Shown here one piece after another: positions 27,008 through 37,243 of a DNA stretch of 42,063 bases. Origin of the DNA: Streptococcus agalactiae ATCC 13813. Lineage in GTDB: Bacteria; Bacillota; Bacilli; Lactobacillales; Streptococcaceae. Where the stretch lies: positions 1,035,528 through 1,077,590 of the forward strand of contig NZ_GL636070.1 in assembly GCF_000186445.1 (NCBI RefSeq), read 5' to 3'. Numbering within the stretch: position 1 is the first letter of the stretch; every line of letters begins with the position of its first letter. Position numbers and translations under genes: made by a program. Below the pieces are notes generated by a model, which saw only the letters and a program-made list of their open reading frames with translations, made no database searches and was not told where the DNA came from.

Positions 27008-28123
27008 TTAATCTCCTATAATTTTTCTTAAGGTTTTAGCTAATTTAAGAATTTCTTCTTGGGTATTTAGTTCTGAAAAACTAATACGTATTGATTCATT
27101 TAGACGTGGTGAGTTGGCTCCGTACAAGCTTGTTAAGACATGGCTAGGTTCGACTGTTCCTGCAGTACATGCAGAACCTGTTGAAACTGCGAATCCAGCT
27201 AAATCTAATTGTGTCAATAACAAGCCATTATTCTGTCCAGGAAAACCTATATTAAGTACATGAGGTAAGCAGTCTTGACCGTTATTAAGATAGAAGTCAA
27301 GGTCTGAAATAGCATCTAAAAAGGTCGTTCTCAGCTGACTAATGTGAGTCCAATTTTTAAGGGTGTTAGTCGTAGCATCAGTAAGAGCTTGAGACATTCC
27401 AGCAATACCAATTATATTTTCAGTTGAAGCACGCCTTTTTTCCTCTTGGTCTCCACCATGAAGTAGACTATCAAAGTGATGGGGAGCACAGTAAAGTATC
27501 CCAACACCTTTTGGACCGTGAAATTTATGGGCAGAAGCAGCTAAAAAGTCAATTCCTAAAGAATGAGGATCAAGTTCCATTTTGCTAAAGACTTGAACGG
27601 CATCAACGTGAAAAACAGCTTGGTGGTTCCTGAGAAGCTGACCAATCTCTTGAATTGGTAAAAAGTCCCCGGTTTCATTATTAGCAAACATGAGAGATAC
27701 CATAATAGTATCATCTCGTAAAGCTTCTTGAACGTCTTTTGCAGTAATTTGTCCATGGTTTGGTTTTAAGTAAGTAATATCAAAACCAAATCGCTCTGAT
27801 AAGTAAGTCATAGTATGTAGGACTGAATGATGTTCAATTTCAGAGGTAATAATATGTTTACCTTTTAGCTGATTTGCAAGAGCATACCCTTTGATAGCTG
27901 TATTGTTGCTCTCAGTTCCCCCAGAAGTGAAAATAATTTCACGTGAATTAACATTTAGATATTCAGCAATAATTTGTCGACATTCACGTAAAAGTTGATT
28001 TGCTTGACGCCCAAAGGTATGTATACTAGATGGATTACCATAGTTACTTGTCATGACATTGGTCATTTTCTCAATAACAGATGGGGTTAGAGCGGTAGTA
28101 GCAGCATTGTCTAAATAAATCAT
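27008..28123 (-). CDS. Cysteine desulfurase (NifS/IscS-like)
   Basis: A PLP enzyme of 371 residues that takes sulfur from cysteine for thio-modified tRNA or Fe-S clusters. The PLP lysine is in ASAHKFHGPKG (Lys200), the PLP-stacking histidine in SEIEHHSV, and the active-site cysteine in STGSACTAG (Cys319). The short active-site loop without the SufS hairpin makes it IscS/NifS-like. I start at ATG 28123, eight bases after AGAAGG; a TTG at 28126 is possible. It follows prs with almost no gap. Partner proteins such as an Fe-S scaffold are not here, so its specific role, tRNA thiolation or thiamine, is open. Confidence 0.93.
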   Translation of the reverse strand: MIYLDNAATTALTPSVIEKMTNVMTSNYGNPSSIHTFGRQANQLLRECRQIIAEYLNVNSREIIFTSGGTESNNTAIKGYALANQLKGKHIITSEIEHHSVLHTMTYLSERFGFDITYLKPNHGQITAKDVQEALRDDTIMVSLMFANNETGDFLPIQEIGQLLRNHQAVFHVDAVQVFSKMELDPHSLGIDFLAASAHKFHGPKGVGILYCAPHHFDSLLHGGDQEEKRRASTENIIGIAGMSQALTDATTNTLKNWTHISQLRTTFLDAISDLDFYLNNGQDCLPHVLNIGFPGQNNGLLLTQLDLAGFAVSTGSACTAGTVEPSHVLTSLYGANSPRLNESIRISFSELNTQEEILKLAKTLRKIIGD

Positions 28124-28126
28124 CAA

Positions 28127-29101
28127 TTAATCCTTCTTATCTGAACGATATGAAAATAATGGACTTAAAGGTTTTCTTTCATGGATACGGATAATGGCGT
28201 CTGCAATGAGATGGCTAGCGGTCAGATATTTAATATTGCTAGGGATACGCTCTTTAGATAAAACAGAGTCTGTTACGATAATTTCTCTAATTGGTGCAGA
28301 CTCTAAAATATCAGCTGCGCCGCCAGCAAAAAGCCCATGACTAGCAACAGCATAAATCTCAGTTGCTCCACCACGTTCTAAAATTTTTGCAGCTTCGGCA
28401 AAGGTTTTTCCTGTATTTAAAATATCATCAATAATAATAGCTTTCTTACCTTCTACCTCACCAATAATATAGCCTTCTTCACGTTCAGAATCATCTTGTG
28501 CATAATCAATGATAGCAATTGGAGAGTCAAGGTATTCTGCCAAACTACGAGCACGCTTGATTCCAGAATTTTTAGGACTAACAACGACGACATCTTCACC
28601 AGAGAGACCGAGTTGATTATAGTGTTCAGCAAATAGTGGGACAGTAAAAAGATTGTCAACTGGGATATCGAAGAACCCTTGTACTTGTACTGCATGTAAG
28701 TCGAGGGTAAGAACTCGATCAACCCCAGCTTTAACTAACATATTAGCGACCAATTTTGCAGTAATAGGTTCACGAGATGCAGCGATGCGGTCCTGACGAG
28801 AGTATCCAAAATAAGGGACTACGATGTTAACAGTATTAGCACTTGCACGTTTGCAAGCGTCAATCATAATGAGTAATTCCCAGAGATTATCATTGACTGG
28901 GAAGCTTGTAGATTGGATGATATAGATATCGTCACCGCGCACCGTTTCCTCAATATTAATCATAATTTCGCCATCAGAGAATTGACGTGATGACATCTTA
29001 CCCAAAGGAATTCCTGAAGCTTGGGAAATTTTTTCAGCAATTTCTCTATTAGCGGTTAATGAGAAAAGTTTGATTTGTTTATCGGCGTATTGTTCTGCCA
29101 T
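28127..29101 (-). CDS. prs: Divergent ribose-phosphate pyrophosphokinase paralog
   Basis: A 324-residue protein of the PRPP synthetase family, 5-phosphoribose to PRPP. The N-terminal [16 protein letters not shown], His136 and the [10 protein letters not shown] loop (224-233) are visible. However, the catalytic flexible loop, normally DKRR, reads DYAQ (199-202), so both the Lys and the Arg needed for catalysis are missing. The SPDxGG and DTGGT ribose-5-phosphate motifs are altered too (SPKNSG, NTGKT). Many streptococci have a second copy like this one. It heads the operon with the desulfurase; AAAGGAG precedes the ATG. Activity should not be assumed. Confidence 0.88.
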   Translation of the reverse strand: MAEQYADKQIKLFSLTANREIAEKISQASGIPLGKMSSRQFSDGEIMINIEETVRGDDIYIIQSTSFPVNDNLWELLIMIDACKRASANTVNIVVPYFGYSRQDRIAASREPITAKLVANMLVKAGVDRVLTLDLHAVQVQGFFDIPVDNLFTVPLFAEHYNQLGLSGEDVVVVSPKNSGIKRARSLAEYLDSPIAIIDYAQDDSEREEGYIIGEVEGKKAIIIDDILNTGKTFAEAAKILERGGATEIYAVASHGLFAGGAADILESAPIREIIVTDSVLSKERIPSNIKYLTASHLIADAIIRIHERKPLSPLFSYRSDKKD

Positions 29102-29245
29102 GAGATAGATGACTCCTTTAGATTGATACTAATAGTTTACCAAAAAAATAGAAAAAATTCACGATAAGAAACATGAAAATGCTTGCAATAACAATGTTGA
29201 GGAGAGATAGTATGAGATTTTAAGTTCTTGCTTAAATGAGAATTA

Positions 29246-29273
29246 TAAAAGAGATTGGAAAATCCAATCTCTC
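29246..29273 (-). terminator. Terminator of the CYTH gene
   Basis: AGAGATTGGA (29250-29259) pairs with TCCAATCTCT (29263-29272); on the minus strand a T run follows. Confidence 0.85.
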
Positions 29274-29277
29274 AACG

Positions 29278-29850
29278 TTAGTTATTTTTTAAAGTAGCAG
29301 AGAATCTAGCTACCTTACTTTTGGCGTATTTAAAATTAATATTATTTTCTTTTAAAAACTGGTCGAAATCTCTTTTCCCTTGTTTAGGTTGTTTGACTTC
29401 TAACTCAAGTTCATAATCTTTAATATCAGCATATATATTGCTGTCTAGAGCCATTAAGCCGATTGAAGTTTCCATCTCTCGTCTTGTTGTTGTAAGTTGT
29501 CCAAAGACAGCTAATTTGGTTGGATCAACTCCCTTTTCAAGGATTAAAGAAGCAATCTCAGTATCTTCAGGGAACTGGCCATTTTTAACGATATATTTAG
29601 CTTCTTCTAAAGTAAGGTCATGATTGTGCTCTAAATTTCCTACTTCTCTAGGGATTTTTAGTGTTAGTTCGGCACGGTTAGGTAACGTTCTAATGCGAAG
29701 TGACATTCGGTGTGCTTTCATTTCAAATGTTTCTGTGTCAAAATAGTAATTGGTTTGAGTAATAGGTTGAACATGAGAAAATAAGCTTGTTAGACGATTA
29801 AATTCGTCTTTATTCAATAGAGTTTTGTATTCAATTTCTAGGTGTGTCAT
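29278..29850 (-). CDS. CYTH-domain protein (putative triphosphatase)
   Basis: A 190-residue CYTH/triphosphate tunnel metalloenzyme. The N-terminal ExExK signature is intact (Glu5, Glu7, Lys9), and the charged beta-barrel pattern continues with RIRTLPNRAELTLKIPR, ELELEVK and FKYAKSKVAR. Bacterial relatives hydrolyse inorganic triphosphate or related compounds. It is divergent from the alarmone synthetase gene, an arrangement also seen in other Firmicutes (yjbK near yjbM). A functional link between the two is plausible but unproven. It is a single-gene unit. Confidence 0.92.
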   Translation of the reverse strand: MTHLEIEYKTLLNKDEFNRLTSLFSHVQPITQTNYYFDTETFEMKAHRMSLRIRTLPNRAELTLKIPREVGNLEHNHDLTLEEAKYIVKNGQFPEDTEIASLILEKGVDPTKLAVFGQLTTTRREMETSIGLMALDSNIYADIKDYELELEVKQPKQGKRDFDQFLKENNINFKYAKSKVARFSATLKNN

Positions 29851-29874
29851 CTTATCACTTCCTTTTCCTAAATA

Positions 29875-29883
29875 TGGTATAAT
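29875..29883 (+). promoter_or_regulatory. Extended -10 promoter of relQ
   Basis: TGGTATAAT, 77 bases before the start codon. It lies only about 20 bases from the likely CYTH -10. Confidence 0.6.
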
Positions 29884-29901
29884 ATTAATTGTTGTGTTAA
29901 T

Positions 29902-29928
29902 TTTATAGAAAAAAAGTTTATTTTACAA
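29902..29928 (-). promoter_or_regulatory. Possible promoter of the CYTH gene
   Basis: Minus strand: TTGTAA (29923-29928) and TATAAA (29902-29907), with a short 15-base spacer. Weak, but it is the best candidate. Confidence 0.35.
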
Positions 29929-29959
29929 GAGAGTACATTAAATATTTTGGAGGATTAGA

Positions 29960-30631
29960 ATGTCAATGGATTGGGAAACATTTCTAGACCCTTATATTCA
30001 AACGGTTGGTGAATTAAAAATAAAGCTTCGTGGTATTCGTAAACAATTTAGAAAGCAAAATCGTCACTCTCCAATAGAATTTGTTACTGGACGCGTAAAG
30101 TCGGTTGAAAGTATTCAAGAAAAGATGGTTTTACGTGGTATTTCAGAAGAAAATCTTGCTCAGGACTTGCAAGATATTGCAGGTCTTCGTATCATGGTAC
30201 AATTTGTAGATGACGTTGATGAAGTCCTTGCCTTATTGAGAAAACGTCATGACATGACAGTGGTTCAGGAGCGAGACTATATTACCCATATGAAATCTAG
30301 TGGATATCGTTCATATCATGTCGTTGTAGAGTATCCTGTAGACACAATAGATGGACAAAAGAAAGTTTTAGCAGAAATACAAATTAGAACTCTGGCTATG
30401 AATTTTTGGGCAACCATCGAACATTCATTAAATTACAAGTATCAGGGGGACTTCCCTGAAGAAATTAAACAAAGACTGGAGAAAACAGCAAAAATCGCTT
30501 TAGAATTGGATGAAGAAATGCGTAAGATTCGCGAAGATATTCGTGAAGCACAGCTTTTATTTGATCCTTTAAATCGAAAATTGAGCGATGGTGTAGGAAA
30601 TAGTGATGACACAGATGAATTTTACAGATAG
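29960..30631 (+). CDS. relQ: Small alarmone synthetase RelQ
   Basis: A 223-residue single-domain (p)ppGpp synthetase that transfers pyrophosphate from ATP to GTP or GDP. The synthetase core spans about residues 40-170, with [35 protein letters not shown] and [19 protein letters not shown] in order. No hydrolase domain or TGS/ACT region is present, so it is the RelQ type. GGAGG lies just before the ATG. It leads an operon with nadK, a RluA-family gene and pta, an order conserved in streptococci. Its stop overlaps the nadK start region. Confidence 0.95.
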   Translation: MSMDWETFLDPYIQTVGELKIKLRGIRKQFRKQNRHSPIEFVTGRVKSVESIQEKMVLRGISEENLAQDLQDIAGLRIMVQFVDDVDEVLALLRKRHDMTVVQERDYITHMKSSGYRSYHVVVEYPVDTIDGQKKVLAEIQIRTLAMNFWATIEHSLNYKYQGDFPEEIKQRLEKTAKIALELDEEMRKIREDIREAQLLFDPLNRKLSDGVGNSDDTDEFYR

Positions 30632-31442
30632 AGCAACACGTGTTGCTATAATTGCTAACGGAAAATATCAAAGCAAGCGTGTAGCCTCAAAGCTCTTTGC
30701 TGCTTTTAAACATGATCCTGATTTTTATTTATCAAAAAAGGATCCTGATATTGTCATTTCTATTGGTGGAGATGGTATGCTTTTGTCAGCCTTCCATATG
30801 TACGAAAAACAACTGGATAAAGTAAGGTTTGTCGGTGTTCATACAGGACATTTAGGGTTTTATACAGACTATCGAGATTTTGAAGTTGACACATTAATTA
30901 ATAATTTGAAAAATGATAAAGGTGAACAAATCTCCTATCCCATTTTGAAAGTAACTATTACCCTTGAAGATGGTCGAGTTATTCGTGCGCGTGCTTTAAA
31001 TGAGTCTACTATTAAGCGTATTGAAAAAACAATGGTAGCGGATGTTGTTATTAATCAAGTGGTATTTGAAAGGTTTAGGGGAGATGGCATTTTAGTTTCT
31101 ACACCAACCGGTAGTACTGCTTACAATAAATCACTAGGGGGGGCAGTACTCCACCCAACGATAGAAGCCTTGCAACTAACAGAAATTTCTAGTCTTAATA
31201 ATCGCGTCTATCGTACCTTGGGGTCATCGGTTATCATCCCCAAAAAAGATGCTATAGAGATAGTTCCTAAACGAGTTGGTGTCTATACAATTTCTATAGA
31301 TAACAAAACGGTCCATTACAAAAATGTTACCAAAATAGAATATAGTATTGACGAAAAAAGTATTAACTTTGTTTCAACTCCAAGTCACACTAGCTTTTGG
31401 GAACGTGTTAACGATGCTTTTATCGGAGAACCTGAACATTGA
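30606..31442 (+). CDS. nadK: NAD kinase
   Basis: Phosphorylates NAD to NADP. The 278-residue protein has the GGDG motif (54-57), the NE pair in ALNEST and the substrate loop [15 protein letters not shown] start at ATG 30606 after TAGGA; a GTG at 30603 and an ATG at 30615 are alternatives. It overlaps relQ by 26 bases and the next gene by four, so it is translated together with them. Confidence 0.95.
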   Translation: MTQMNFTDRATRVAIIANGKYQSKRVASKLFAAFKHDPDFYLSKKDPDIVISIGGDGMLLSAFHMYEKQLDKVRFVGVHTGHLGFYTDYRDFEVDTLINNLKNDKGEQISYPILKVTITLEDGRVIRARALNESTIKRIEKTMVADVVINQVVFERFRGDGILVSTPTGSTAYNKSLGGAVLHPTIEALQLTEISSLNNRVYRTLGSSVIIPKKDAIEIVPKRVGVYTISIDNKTVHYKNVTKIEYSIDEKSINFVSTPSHTSFWERVNDAFIGEPEH

Positions 31443-32323
31443 AATTTGAATACATAGCAGAAGAAAGGTGCAAAGTTAAAACACTTTTGAAAAGTCATGA
31501 TGTTTCAAGGGGGTTATTAGCAAAGATTAAGTACAGAGGTGGTAAGATTTTTGTCAATGGTGAAGAGCAGAACGCTATTTTCTTATTAGAGATTGGCGAT
31601 GTTGTTACGATAGATATTCCTGACGAGCCTTCTCACGAAACTTTGGAACCAGTACCTCACGATTTAGATATTGTTTATGAGGATGATCATTTTTTGATTT
31701 TAAATAAACCTTTTGGTTTCGCTAGTATTCCTAGCTCTATTCATTCAAATACAATTGCTAATTTTATAAAACACTATTATGTGTCTAATAACTATGCCAA
31801 TCAGCAGGTCCATATTGTGACCCGGTTGGATCGAGATACAAGTGGATTAATGTTATTCGCCAAGCATGGTTATGCCCATGCTCGTCTAGATAAACAACTT
31901 CAGGCTAAAGCAATTGAAAAAAGGTATTATGCATTAGTATCAGGGAGTGGTGATTTAGCAGATAGTGGTGATATTATAGCTCCTATTGCACGAGATGTTG
32001 ATAGTATTATTACGAGGCGAGTCCATGAATCAGGCAAATATGCACATACTAGTTATCAAGTAGTTGCTCGTTATGGTGATGTTAGATTAGTGGATATCAA
32101 ATTACATACAGGGCGTACTCATCAAATTAGAGTTCACTTTGCTCATATCGGCTTTCCTCTTTTGGGAGATGATTTGTACGGAGGACGTATGGATCTAGGA
32201 ATAAACAGGCAAGCATTGCATTGTCATTCTTTGTCTTTTTACGACCCTTTTATGGGAAAAATAAATAAACAGACGCTAGACTTGACAGATGACTTTGACA
32301 GCGTTATCATGGAATTACATTAA
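31439..32323 (+). CDS. RluA-family RNA pseudouridine synthase
   Basis: A 294-residue pseudouridine synthase that isomerises uridines in rRNA or tRNA. A short S4-like N-terminal segment (1-60) precedes the catalytic domain with RLDRDTSG (catalytic Asp131) and [14 protein letters not shown] near the C-terminus. It starts with TTG at 31439, overlapping the nadK stop. RluD-like from context, but the exact target uridine cannot be read. Confidence 0.93.
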   Translation: MKFEYIAEERCKVKTLLKSHDVSRGLLAKIKYRGGKIFVNGEEQNAIFLLEIGDVVTIDIPDEPSHETLEPVPHDLDIVYEDDHFLILNKPFGFASIPSSIHSNTIANFIKHYYVSNNYANQQVHIVTRLDRDTSGLMLFAKHGYAHARLDKQLQAKAIEKRYYALVSGSGDLADSGDIIAPIARDVDSIITRRVHESGKYAHTSYQVVARYGDVRLVDIKLHTGRTHQIRVHFAHIGFPLLGDDLYGGRMDLGINRQALHCHSLSFYDPFMGKINKQTLDLTDDFDSVIMELH

Positions 32324-32348
32324 TTTAGAAATAGAAGGTTTTATATAT

Positions 32349-33341
32349 ATGCGTTCCTTATTTGGTGGTTTAAGAGAAAAAGTTGCAAGTGATTATGTTA
32401 AGATTGTTTTCCCTGAGGGAAGCGATGAACGTGTATTACGTGCAGCAGCTCGTTTGAAATTTGAAGGTCTTGTGGATCCTGTTATTTTAGGTAAGGCTGA
32501 CGAAGTTCACGATTCTTTGGCAAGACTTGGTTTTGTTGATCAAGATTATAGCGTTATTGACCCTGAACAATACGAAAAATTTGAAGAGATGAAAGAAGCT
32601 TTTGTTGAGATTCGTAAAGGCAAAGCTACTATGGAAGATGCAGATCGTCTTTTGAAGGATGTTAACTATTTTGGGGTTATGTTAGTAAAACTTGGTTTGG
32701 CAGATGGTATGGTATCAGGGGCCATTCATTCAACAGCTGATACTGTACGTCCTGCTCTTCAAATTATTAAAACAAAACCAGGAATTTCACGCACTTCAGG
32801 TGTATTCTTGATGAACCGTGAAAATACACAAGAACGTTATATTTTTGCTGACTGTGCTATTAACATTGATCCTAATGCACAAGAGCTAGCAGAAATTGCA
32901 GTAAATACTGCGGATACAGCTAAAATATTTGATATTAATCCCAAGATTGCTATGCTTAGTTTTTCAACAAAAGGAAGTGCAAAAGCGCCTCAAGCTGAAA
33001 AAGTTCAAGAAGCAGCTAAAATTGCCAAAGATTTATCTCCCGAATTAGCTGTTGATGGAGAATTACAATTTGATGCAGCTTTTGTTCCGGAAACTGCAGA
33101 AATTAAAGCTCCTAATAGTGATGTTGCTGGAAAAGCAAATGTTTTTATTTTCCCAGACCTTCAATCAGGAAATATTGGCTATAAAATTGCACAACGTTTG
33201 GGTATGTTTGAAGCAATCGGACCGATCTTACAAGGATTGAATGCTCCAGTAAATGATTTATCACGTGGATCAAGTGCTGAAGATATTTACAAACTTGCTA
33301 TCATTACAGCTGCTCAAGCTATTGATGAGAAATCAAAATAA
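32349..33341 (+). CDS. pta: Phosphate acetyltransferase
   Basis: Converts acetyl-CoA and phosphate to acetyl phosphate, the first step of ATP-yielding acetate production. At 330 residues it is the short Gram-positive form with only the catalytic domain: KIVFPEGSDERVLRAA, ADGMVSGAIHSTADTVRPAL and ANVFIFPDLQSGNIGYK are all typical. I start at ATG 32349, because the upstream TTG (32289) would extend into the preceding gene. It is the last gene of the relQ operon, with a terminator six bases after the stop. Confidence 0.96.
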   Translation: MRSLFGGLREKVASDYVKIVFPEGSDERVLRAAARLKFEGLVDPVILGKADEVHDSLARLGFVDQDYSVIDPEQYEKFEEMKEAFVEIRKGKATMEDADRLLKDVNYFGVMLVKLGLADGMVSGAIHSTADTVRPALQIIKTKPGISRTSGVFLMNRENTQERYIFADCAINIDPNAQELAEIAVNTADTAKIFDINPKIAMLSFSTKGSAKAPQAEKVQEAAKIAKDLSPELAVDGELQFDAAFVPETAEIKAPNSDVAGKANVFIFPDLQSGNIGYKIAQRLGMFEAIGPILQGLNAPVNDLSRGSSAEDIYKLAIITAAQAIDEKSK

Positions 33342-33346
33342 GTTAT

Positions 33347-33378
33347 AAAACGAGAAGGATTTTTCCTAGCTCGTTTTT
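33347..33378 (+). terminator. Terminator after pta
   Basis: AAAACGAG (33347-33354) pairs with CTCGTTTT (33370-33377), inner GGA/TCC, then T. Confidence 0.85.
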
Positions 33379-33402
33379 CTATATACTAGAGGAGGAGTAT
33401 TT

Positions 33403-34164
33403 ATGATATCACGTAAAGTTGCGCTTGTGACGGGGGCATCTGCTGGTTTTGGTGCAGCTATTGTTACTAAATTAGTTTCAGATGGTTATAGCGTTATTGG
33501 TTGTGCTCGTCGAATGGATAAATTAAAATGCCTTGGAGAAAAGTTTTCAGAGGGTTACTTTTATCCACTTCAAATGGATATTACAAGTAGAGAATCGGTT
33601 GACAAAGCTTTAGAAAGTCTGCCTAAAAATTTGCAATCAATTGATTTGTTGGTTAATAATGCAGGTTTAGCACTTGGATTGGATAAATCATATGAAGCTG
33701 ATTTTGAAGATTGGATGACTATGATTAATACTAACGTTGTAGGATTAATTTACTTGACACGATGCATTTTACCGAAAATGGTAGAAGTTAATAGAGGGTT
33801 AATTATCAATTTGGGATCAACTGCAGGAACAATTCCTTATCCAGGAGCTAATGTCTATGGCGCATCAAAAGCTTTTGTAAAACAATTTTCTCTCAACTTG
33901 CGTGCCGATTTAGCTGGAACTAAAATCAGAGTTACTAACCTAGAACCCGGTTTATGTGAAGGGACAGAATTTTCAACTGTACGTTTCAAAGGAGATCATA
34001 AAAGAGTTGAAAAACTTTATGAAGGTGCGCATGCAATTCAAGCAGAGGATATTGCTAATACCGTGTCATGGGTTGCTAGCCAACCAGAACACATTAATAT
34101 TAATCGCATAGAAATAATGCCAGTCAGTCAAACTTATGGACCTCAACCTGTTTATCGTGATTAA
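33403..34164 (+). CDS. Short-chain dehydrogenase/reductase (YdfG-like)
   Basis: A 253-residue classical SDR that oxidises or reduces a hydroxy acid or related alcohol with NAD(P). The cofactor motif is TGASAGFG (10-17), NNAG is at 85-88, and the catalytic Ser139, Tyr152 and Lys156 are in place. The C-terminal NLEPGLCEGTEFSTVRF pattern is typical of the YdfG group of 3-hydroxy acid dehydrogenases. GAGGAGGAG precedes the ATG. Substrate unknown. It is flanked by terminators, so it is a single gene. Confidence 0.93.
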   Translation: MISRKVALVTGASAGFGAAIVTKLVSDGYSVIGCARRMDKLKCLGEKFSEGYFYPLQMDITSRESVDKALESLPKNLQSIDLLVNNAGLALGLDKSYEADFEDWMTMINTNVVGLIYLTRCILPKMVEVNRGLIINLGSTAGTIPYPGANVYGASKAFVKQFSLNLRADLAGTKIRVTNLEPGLCEGTEFSTVRFKGDHKRVEKLYEGAHAIQAEDIANTVSWVASQPEHININRIEIMPVSQTYGPQPVYRD

Positions 34165-34170
34165 AATAGT

Positions 34171-34208
34171 AAAGACCAGGAAACGCTTTAATAATTTCTG
34201 GTCTTTTT
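34171..34208 (+). terminator. Terminator after the SDR gene
   Basis: AAAGACCAG (34171-34179) pairs with CTGGTCTTT (34198-34206), then T. Confidence 0.88.
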
Positions 34209-34219
34209 ATAGATAAGTG

Positions 34220-34247
34220 TTGTTTTTTTAACTTAATCTGCTATAAT
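34220..34247 (+). promoter_or_regulatory. kup promoter
   Basis: TTGTTT (34220-34225), 16-base spacer, TATAAT (34242-34247), with TGC before the -10. Confidence 0.75.
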
Positions 34248-34298
34248 GAGTTCAGCCATTTTTTTGACTAATATTATTTAATCGGAGGGTTGGCAGAA

Positions 34299-36299
34299 AT
34301 GCAACATGTCAATCATTCTTCTTTTGATAAAGCATCAAAAGCAGGATTTATTATTGCTTTAGGCATTGTTTATGGAGATATTGGTACAAGCCCACTCTAT
34401 ACGATGCAATCATTGGTTGAAAACCAAGGTGGTATTTCTAGTGTCACAGAATCGTTTATCTTAGGTTCTATATCTTTAATCATATGGACCTTGACACTTA
34501 TTACAACTATCAAGTATGTGCTTGTAGCTTTAAAGGCGGATAATCACCACGAAGGTGGTATTTTTTCTTTATATACCCTTGTTAGAAAAATGACACCTTG
34601 GTTAATTGTTCCGGCTGTTATTGGAGGTGCAACCTTGTTGTCAGATGGAGCTTTGACGCCAGCTGTAACCGTAACTTCAGCCGTTGAAGGATTAAAAGTA
34701 GTTCCTAGTTTGCAGCATATTTTCCAGAATCAGAGTAATGTTATTTTTGTGACCTTGTTTATTTTACTGTTACTTTTTGCCATCCAAAGGTTTGGAACGG
34801 GTGTTATTGGGAAATTATTTGGGCCAATTATGTTTATATGGTTTGCCTTTTTAGGTATTAGCGGTCTCCTTAATAGTTTTGTCCATCCAGAAGTTTTCAA
34901 AGCAATTAATCCATACTACGGTTTGAAATTGTTATTTAGTCCAGAGAATCATAAAGGTATTTTTATTTTAGGATCTATTTTCCTGGCGACAACGGGGGCA
35001 GAAGCACTATACTCTGACTTAGGTCATGTTGGGCGTGGAAATATACATGTTTCATGGCCGTTCGTTAAGGTTGCCATTATACTTTCTTATTGTGGGCAAG
35101 GGGCATGGATTTTAGCTAATAAGAACGCAGGAAATGAATTGAATCCCTTTTTTGCTAGTATTCCTTCGCAATTTACAATGCATGTCGTTATTTTAGCTAC
35201 TTTGGCAGCTATCATCGCTTCACAGGCACTGATTTCTGGATCATTTACCTTAGTTTCTGAAGCTATGCGACTAAAAATATTCCCACAATTTCGTTCAACT
35301 TATCCTGGTGACAATATTGGTCAAACCTACATACCTGTTATTAATTGGTTCTTATTTGCCATTACAACCTCTATTGTTTTGCTTTTTAAGACTTCAGCGC
35401 ACATGGAAGCAGCATATGGATTAGCGATAACAATTACGATGCTAATGACAACTATTTTACTGTCTTTCTTTTTAATTCAAAAAGGAGTAAAAAGAGGTTT
35501 AGTCTTATTGATGATGATTTTCTTTGGTATTTTAGAGGGAATCTTCTTCCTTGCTTCAGCTGTTAAATTTATGCATGGAGGCTATGTTGTTGTTATTATA
35601 GCAGTAGCAATTATATTCATCATGACTATCTGGTATAAAGGTAGTAAAATTGTTTCGCGTTATGTTAAGTTGTTGGATTTAAAAGATTACATCGGACAAT
35701 TAGATAAACTTAGACATGATCATCGTTATCCGATTTATCATACTAACGTTGTTTATTTGACAAATCGTATGGAAGGAGACATGATTGATAAGTCTATCAT
35801 GTATTCTATCCTTGATAAGCGCCCTAAAAAAGCACAAGTTTATTGGTTTGTAAACATTAAGGTCACTGATGAACCTTATACAGCTGAGTATAAAGTTGAC
35901 ATGATGGGAACAGACTTCATTGTGAAGGTAGAACTTTACCTTGGATTTAAGATGCGTCAGACTGTGTCACGCTATCTTCGTACGATTGTAGAAGAATTAC
36001 TTGAAAGTGGACGTCTGCCTAAACAAGGAAAGACATACAGCGTTAGACCTGATAGTAAAGTAGGAGATTTTAGGTTTATTGTCCTTGATGAACGTTTCTC
36101 AAGTAGTCAAAACCTAAAACCTGGTGAACGATTTGTTATGCTAATGAAATCATCTATAAAGCATTGGACAGCAACACCAATACGATGGTTTGGTCTACAA
36201 TTTTCCGAAGTTACAACAGAAGTAGTTCCTTTGATTTTTACAGCTAATCGAGGTCTACCAATTAAAGAAAAAATTGAACTTACAACAACTGGAGATTGA
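34299..36299 (+). CDS. kup: Kup-type potassium uptake protein
   Basis: A 666-residue proton-coupled potassium importer of the KUP/HAK/KT family, about 12 helices followed by a cytosolic C-terminal region of around 200 residues. The signature [10 protein letters not shown] lies at about 26-35. I start at ATG 34299: GGAGGG at 34284-34289 sits directly against the upstream TTG (34290), which leaves no spacing for that codon. The leader is only about 45 bases, so there is no room for a c-di-AMP riboswitch as found before some potassium genes. Confidence 0.95.
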   Translation: MQHVNHSSFDKASKAGFIIALGIVYGDIGTSPLYTMQSLVENQGGISSVTESFILGSISLIIWTLTLITTIKYVLVALKADNHHEGGIFSLYTLVRKMTPWLIVPAVIGGATLLSDGALTPAVTVTSAVEGLKVVPSLQHIFQNQSNVIFVTLFILLLLFAIQRFGTGVIGKLFGPIMFIWFAFLGISGLLNSFVHPEVFKAINPYYGLKLLFSPENHKGIFILGSIFLATTGAEALYSDLGHVGRGNIHVSWPFVKVAIILSYCGQGAWILANKNAGNELNPFFASIPSQFTMHVVILATLAAIIASQALISGSFTLVSEAMRLKIFPQFRSTYPGDNIGQTYIPVINWFLFAITTSIVLLFKTSAHMEAAYGLAITITMLMTTILLSFFLIQKGVKRGLVLLMMIFFGILEGIFFLASAVKFMHGGYVVVIIAVAIIFIMTIWYKGSKIVSRYVKLLDLKDYIGQLDKLRHDHRYPIYHTNVVYLTNRMEGDMIDKSIMYSILDKRPKKAQVYWFVNIKVTDEPYTAEYKVDMMGTDFIVKVELYLGFKMRQTVSRYLRTIVEELLESGRLPKQGKTYSVRPDSKVGDFRFIVLDERFSSSQNLKPGERFVMLMKSSIKHWTATPIRWFGLQFSEVTTEVVPLIFTANRGLPIKEKIELTTTGD

Positions 36300-36303
36300 T
36301 TAA

Positions 36304-36340
36304 TAAAAGGCGCTGGAATTAAACCAGTGCCTTTTAGTTA
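36304..36340. terminator. Bidirectional terminator between kup and the unknown gene
   Basis: A 13-pair stem (36304-36316 with 36324-36336) with one mismatch or wobble position; A and T tails on both sides. Confidence 0.8.
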
Positions 36341-36370
36341 TTAGTTTTCTTTTTTAGAGTGACGAGTGGA

Positions 36371-37063
36371 TTATAGTTCAAAATCATCGTTAGAGATAGA
36401 AGCACCAGACGTGACATCAGACCATCCAACGATAGCTTGACCGGATTCTTTTAAATAACCCTCTAGCAGTGGTTTAATATTATGAACATGTTCAATATAA
36501 CCAACGAGTTGCCCACTATCATTTTCTAAGCGTTTATAAGATTGTACTAGAATATAATCTTGTGATGCGCTAGGTAAGAGTAAATGTAGCTCTTTCGCTT
36601 TTTTCTCTATTAGGCTGTTTTGAACCCATTTGTCTATAGGATATTCTTCTTCAGGATAAATATCAAAAGGATCTTCAGGTTTATGGTTCGAATAAATTGT
36701 TTGACCGTCCTTATTATGCAATCTAAAACGATATGGGAGATGGTTAAATAAGTCAAAATTTAGCATATAGTGAAACTCGGTCATTGTTTTGGAGAGTTCC
36801 GAGAACGTTTTAATATCGTTAGCCTCTGTTTTTGAGTTAGTCTGACTAATCGCTAAGTAGTTGGAGTCAATTACCAGATGAGGTATGCTAGTTTCTATAT
36901 CATGGAATGCAAAGCTACCGTCAAAATCTGCATGATTGAGAGTTGAAATATCTGTAATGATTTGTATAGAAAACAAATAATTAAAGTAAGTCTTTAACGT
37001 AATAAAGAAATTATTTTCAGATTCATTTGAGGCAAAAGCCACTATTTTCTTGGGTATTAGCAT
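36371..37063 (-). CDS. Protein of unknown function with a PAS-like C-terminal half
   Basis: I do not recognise a named family. The 230-residue protein is soluble, without a signal peptide or helix for the membrane. The C-terminal half (about 115-205) has the look of a PAS domain: RFRLHNKDGQTIYSN, a helical stretch, then ILVQSYKRLENDSGQLVG and YIEHVHNIKPLL, like the last strands of a PAS fold. The N-terminal 110 residues are unclear. The final SGASISNDDFEL tail is acidic. It stands alone between convergent kup and the divergent efflux pump. It could be a sensor or a small regulator; no catalytic motif is visible. Confidence 0.85.
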   Translation of the reverse strand: MLIPKKIVAFASNESENNFFITLKTYFNYLFSIQIITDISTLNHADFDGSFAFHDIETSIPHLVIDSNYLAISQTNSKTEANDIKTFSELSKTMTEFHYMLNFDLFNHLPYRFRLHNKDGQTIYSNHKPEDPFDIYPEEEYPIDKWVQNSLIEKKAKELHLLLPSASQDYILVQSYKRLENDSGQLVGYIEHVHNIKPLLEGYLKESGQAIVGWSDVTSGASISNDDFEL

Positions 37064-37176
37064 ATGAACATGATAACGGTATTAAGAGTAAATTGCAATT
37101 GTTATGTTCTCTGAAGTGGTGATTGATGGGTAGAGAATAGATAAGAAAGTGAAGACATTAATATTCAAAAAACTCT

Positions 37177-37205
37177 TTGTTTTTCTTAGCTTTATTTGAT
37201 ATAAT
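37177..37205 (+). promoter_or_regulatory. Promoter of the DHA2 transporter gene
   Basis: TTGTTT (37177-37182), 17-base spacer, TATAAT (37200-37205). The leader is about 120 bases. Confidence 0.75.
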
Positions 37206-37243
37206 AAGAGCTGTTGATTGTCCTTTGACAACTAATATAAACA

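Noticed and set aside
34248..34298. Possible c-di-AMP riboswitch before kup
   Set aside because: The leader is only about 45 bases, far too short for that RNA class.
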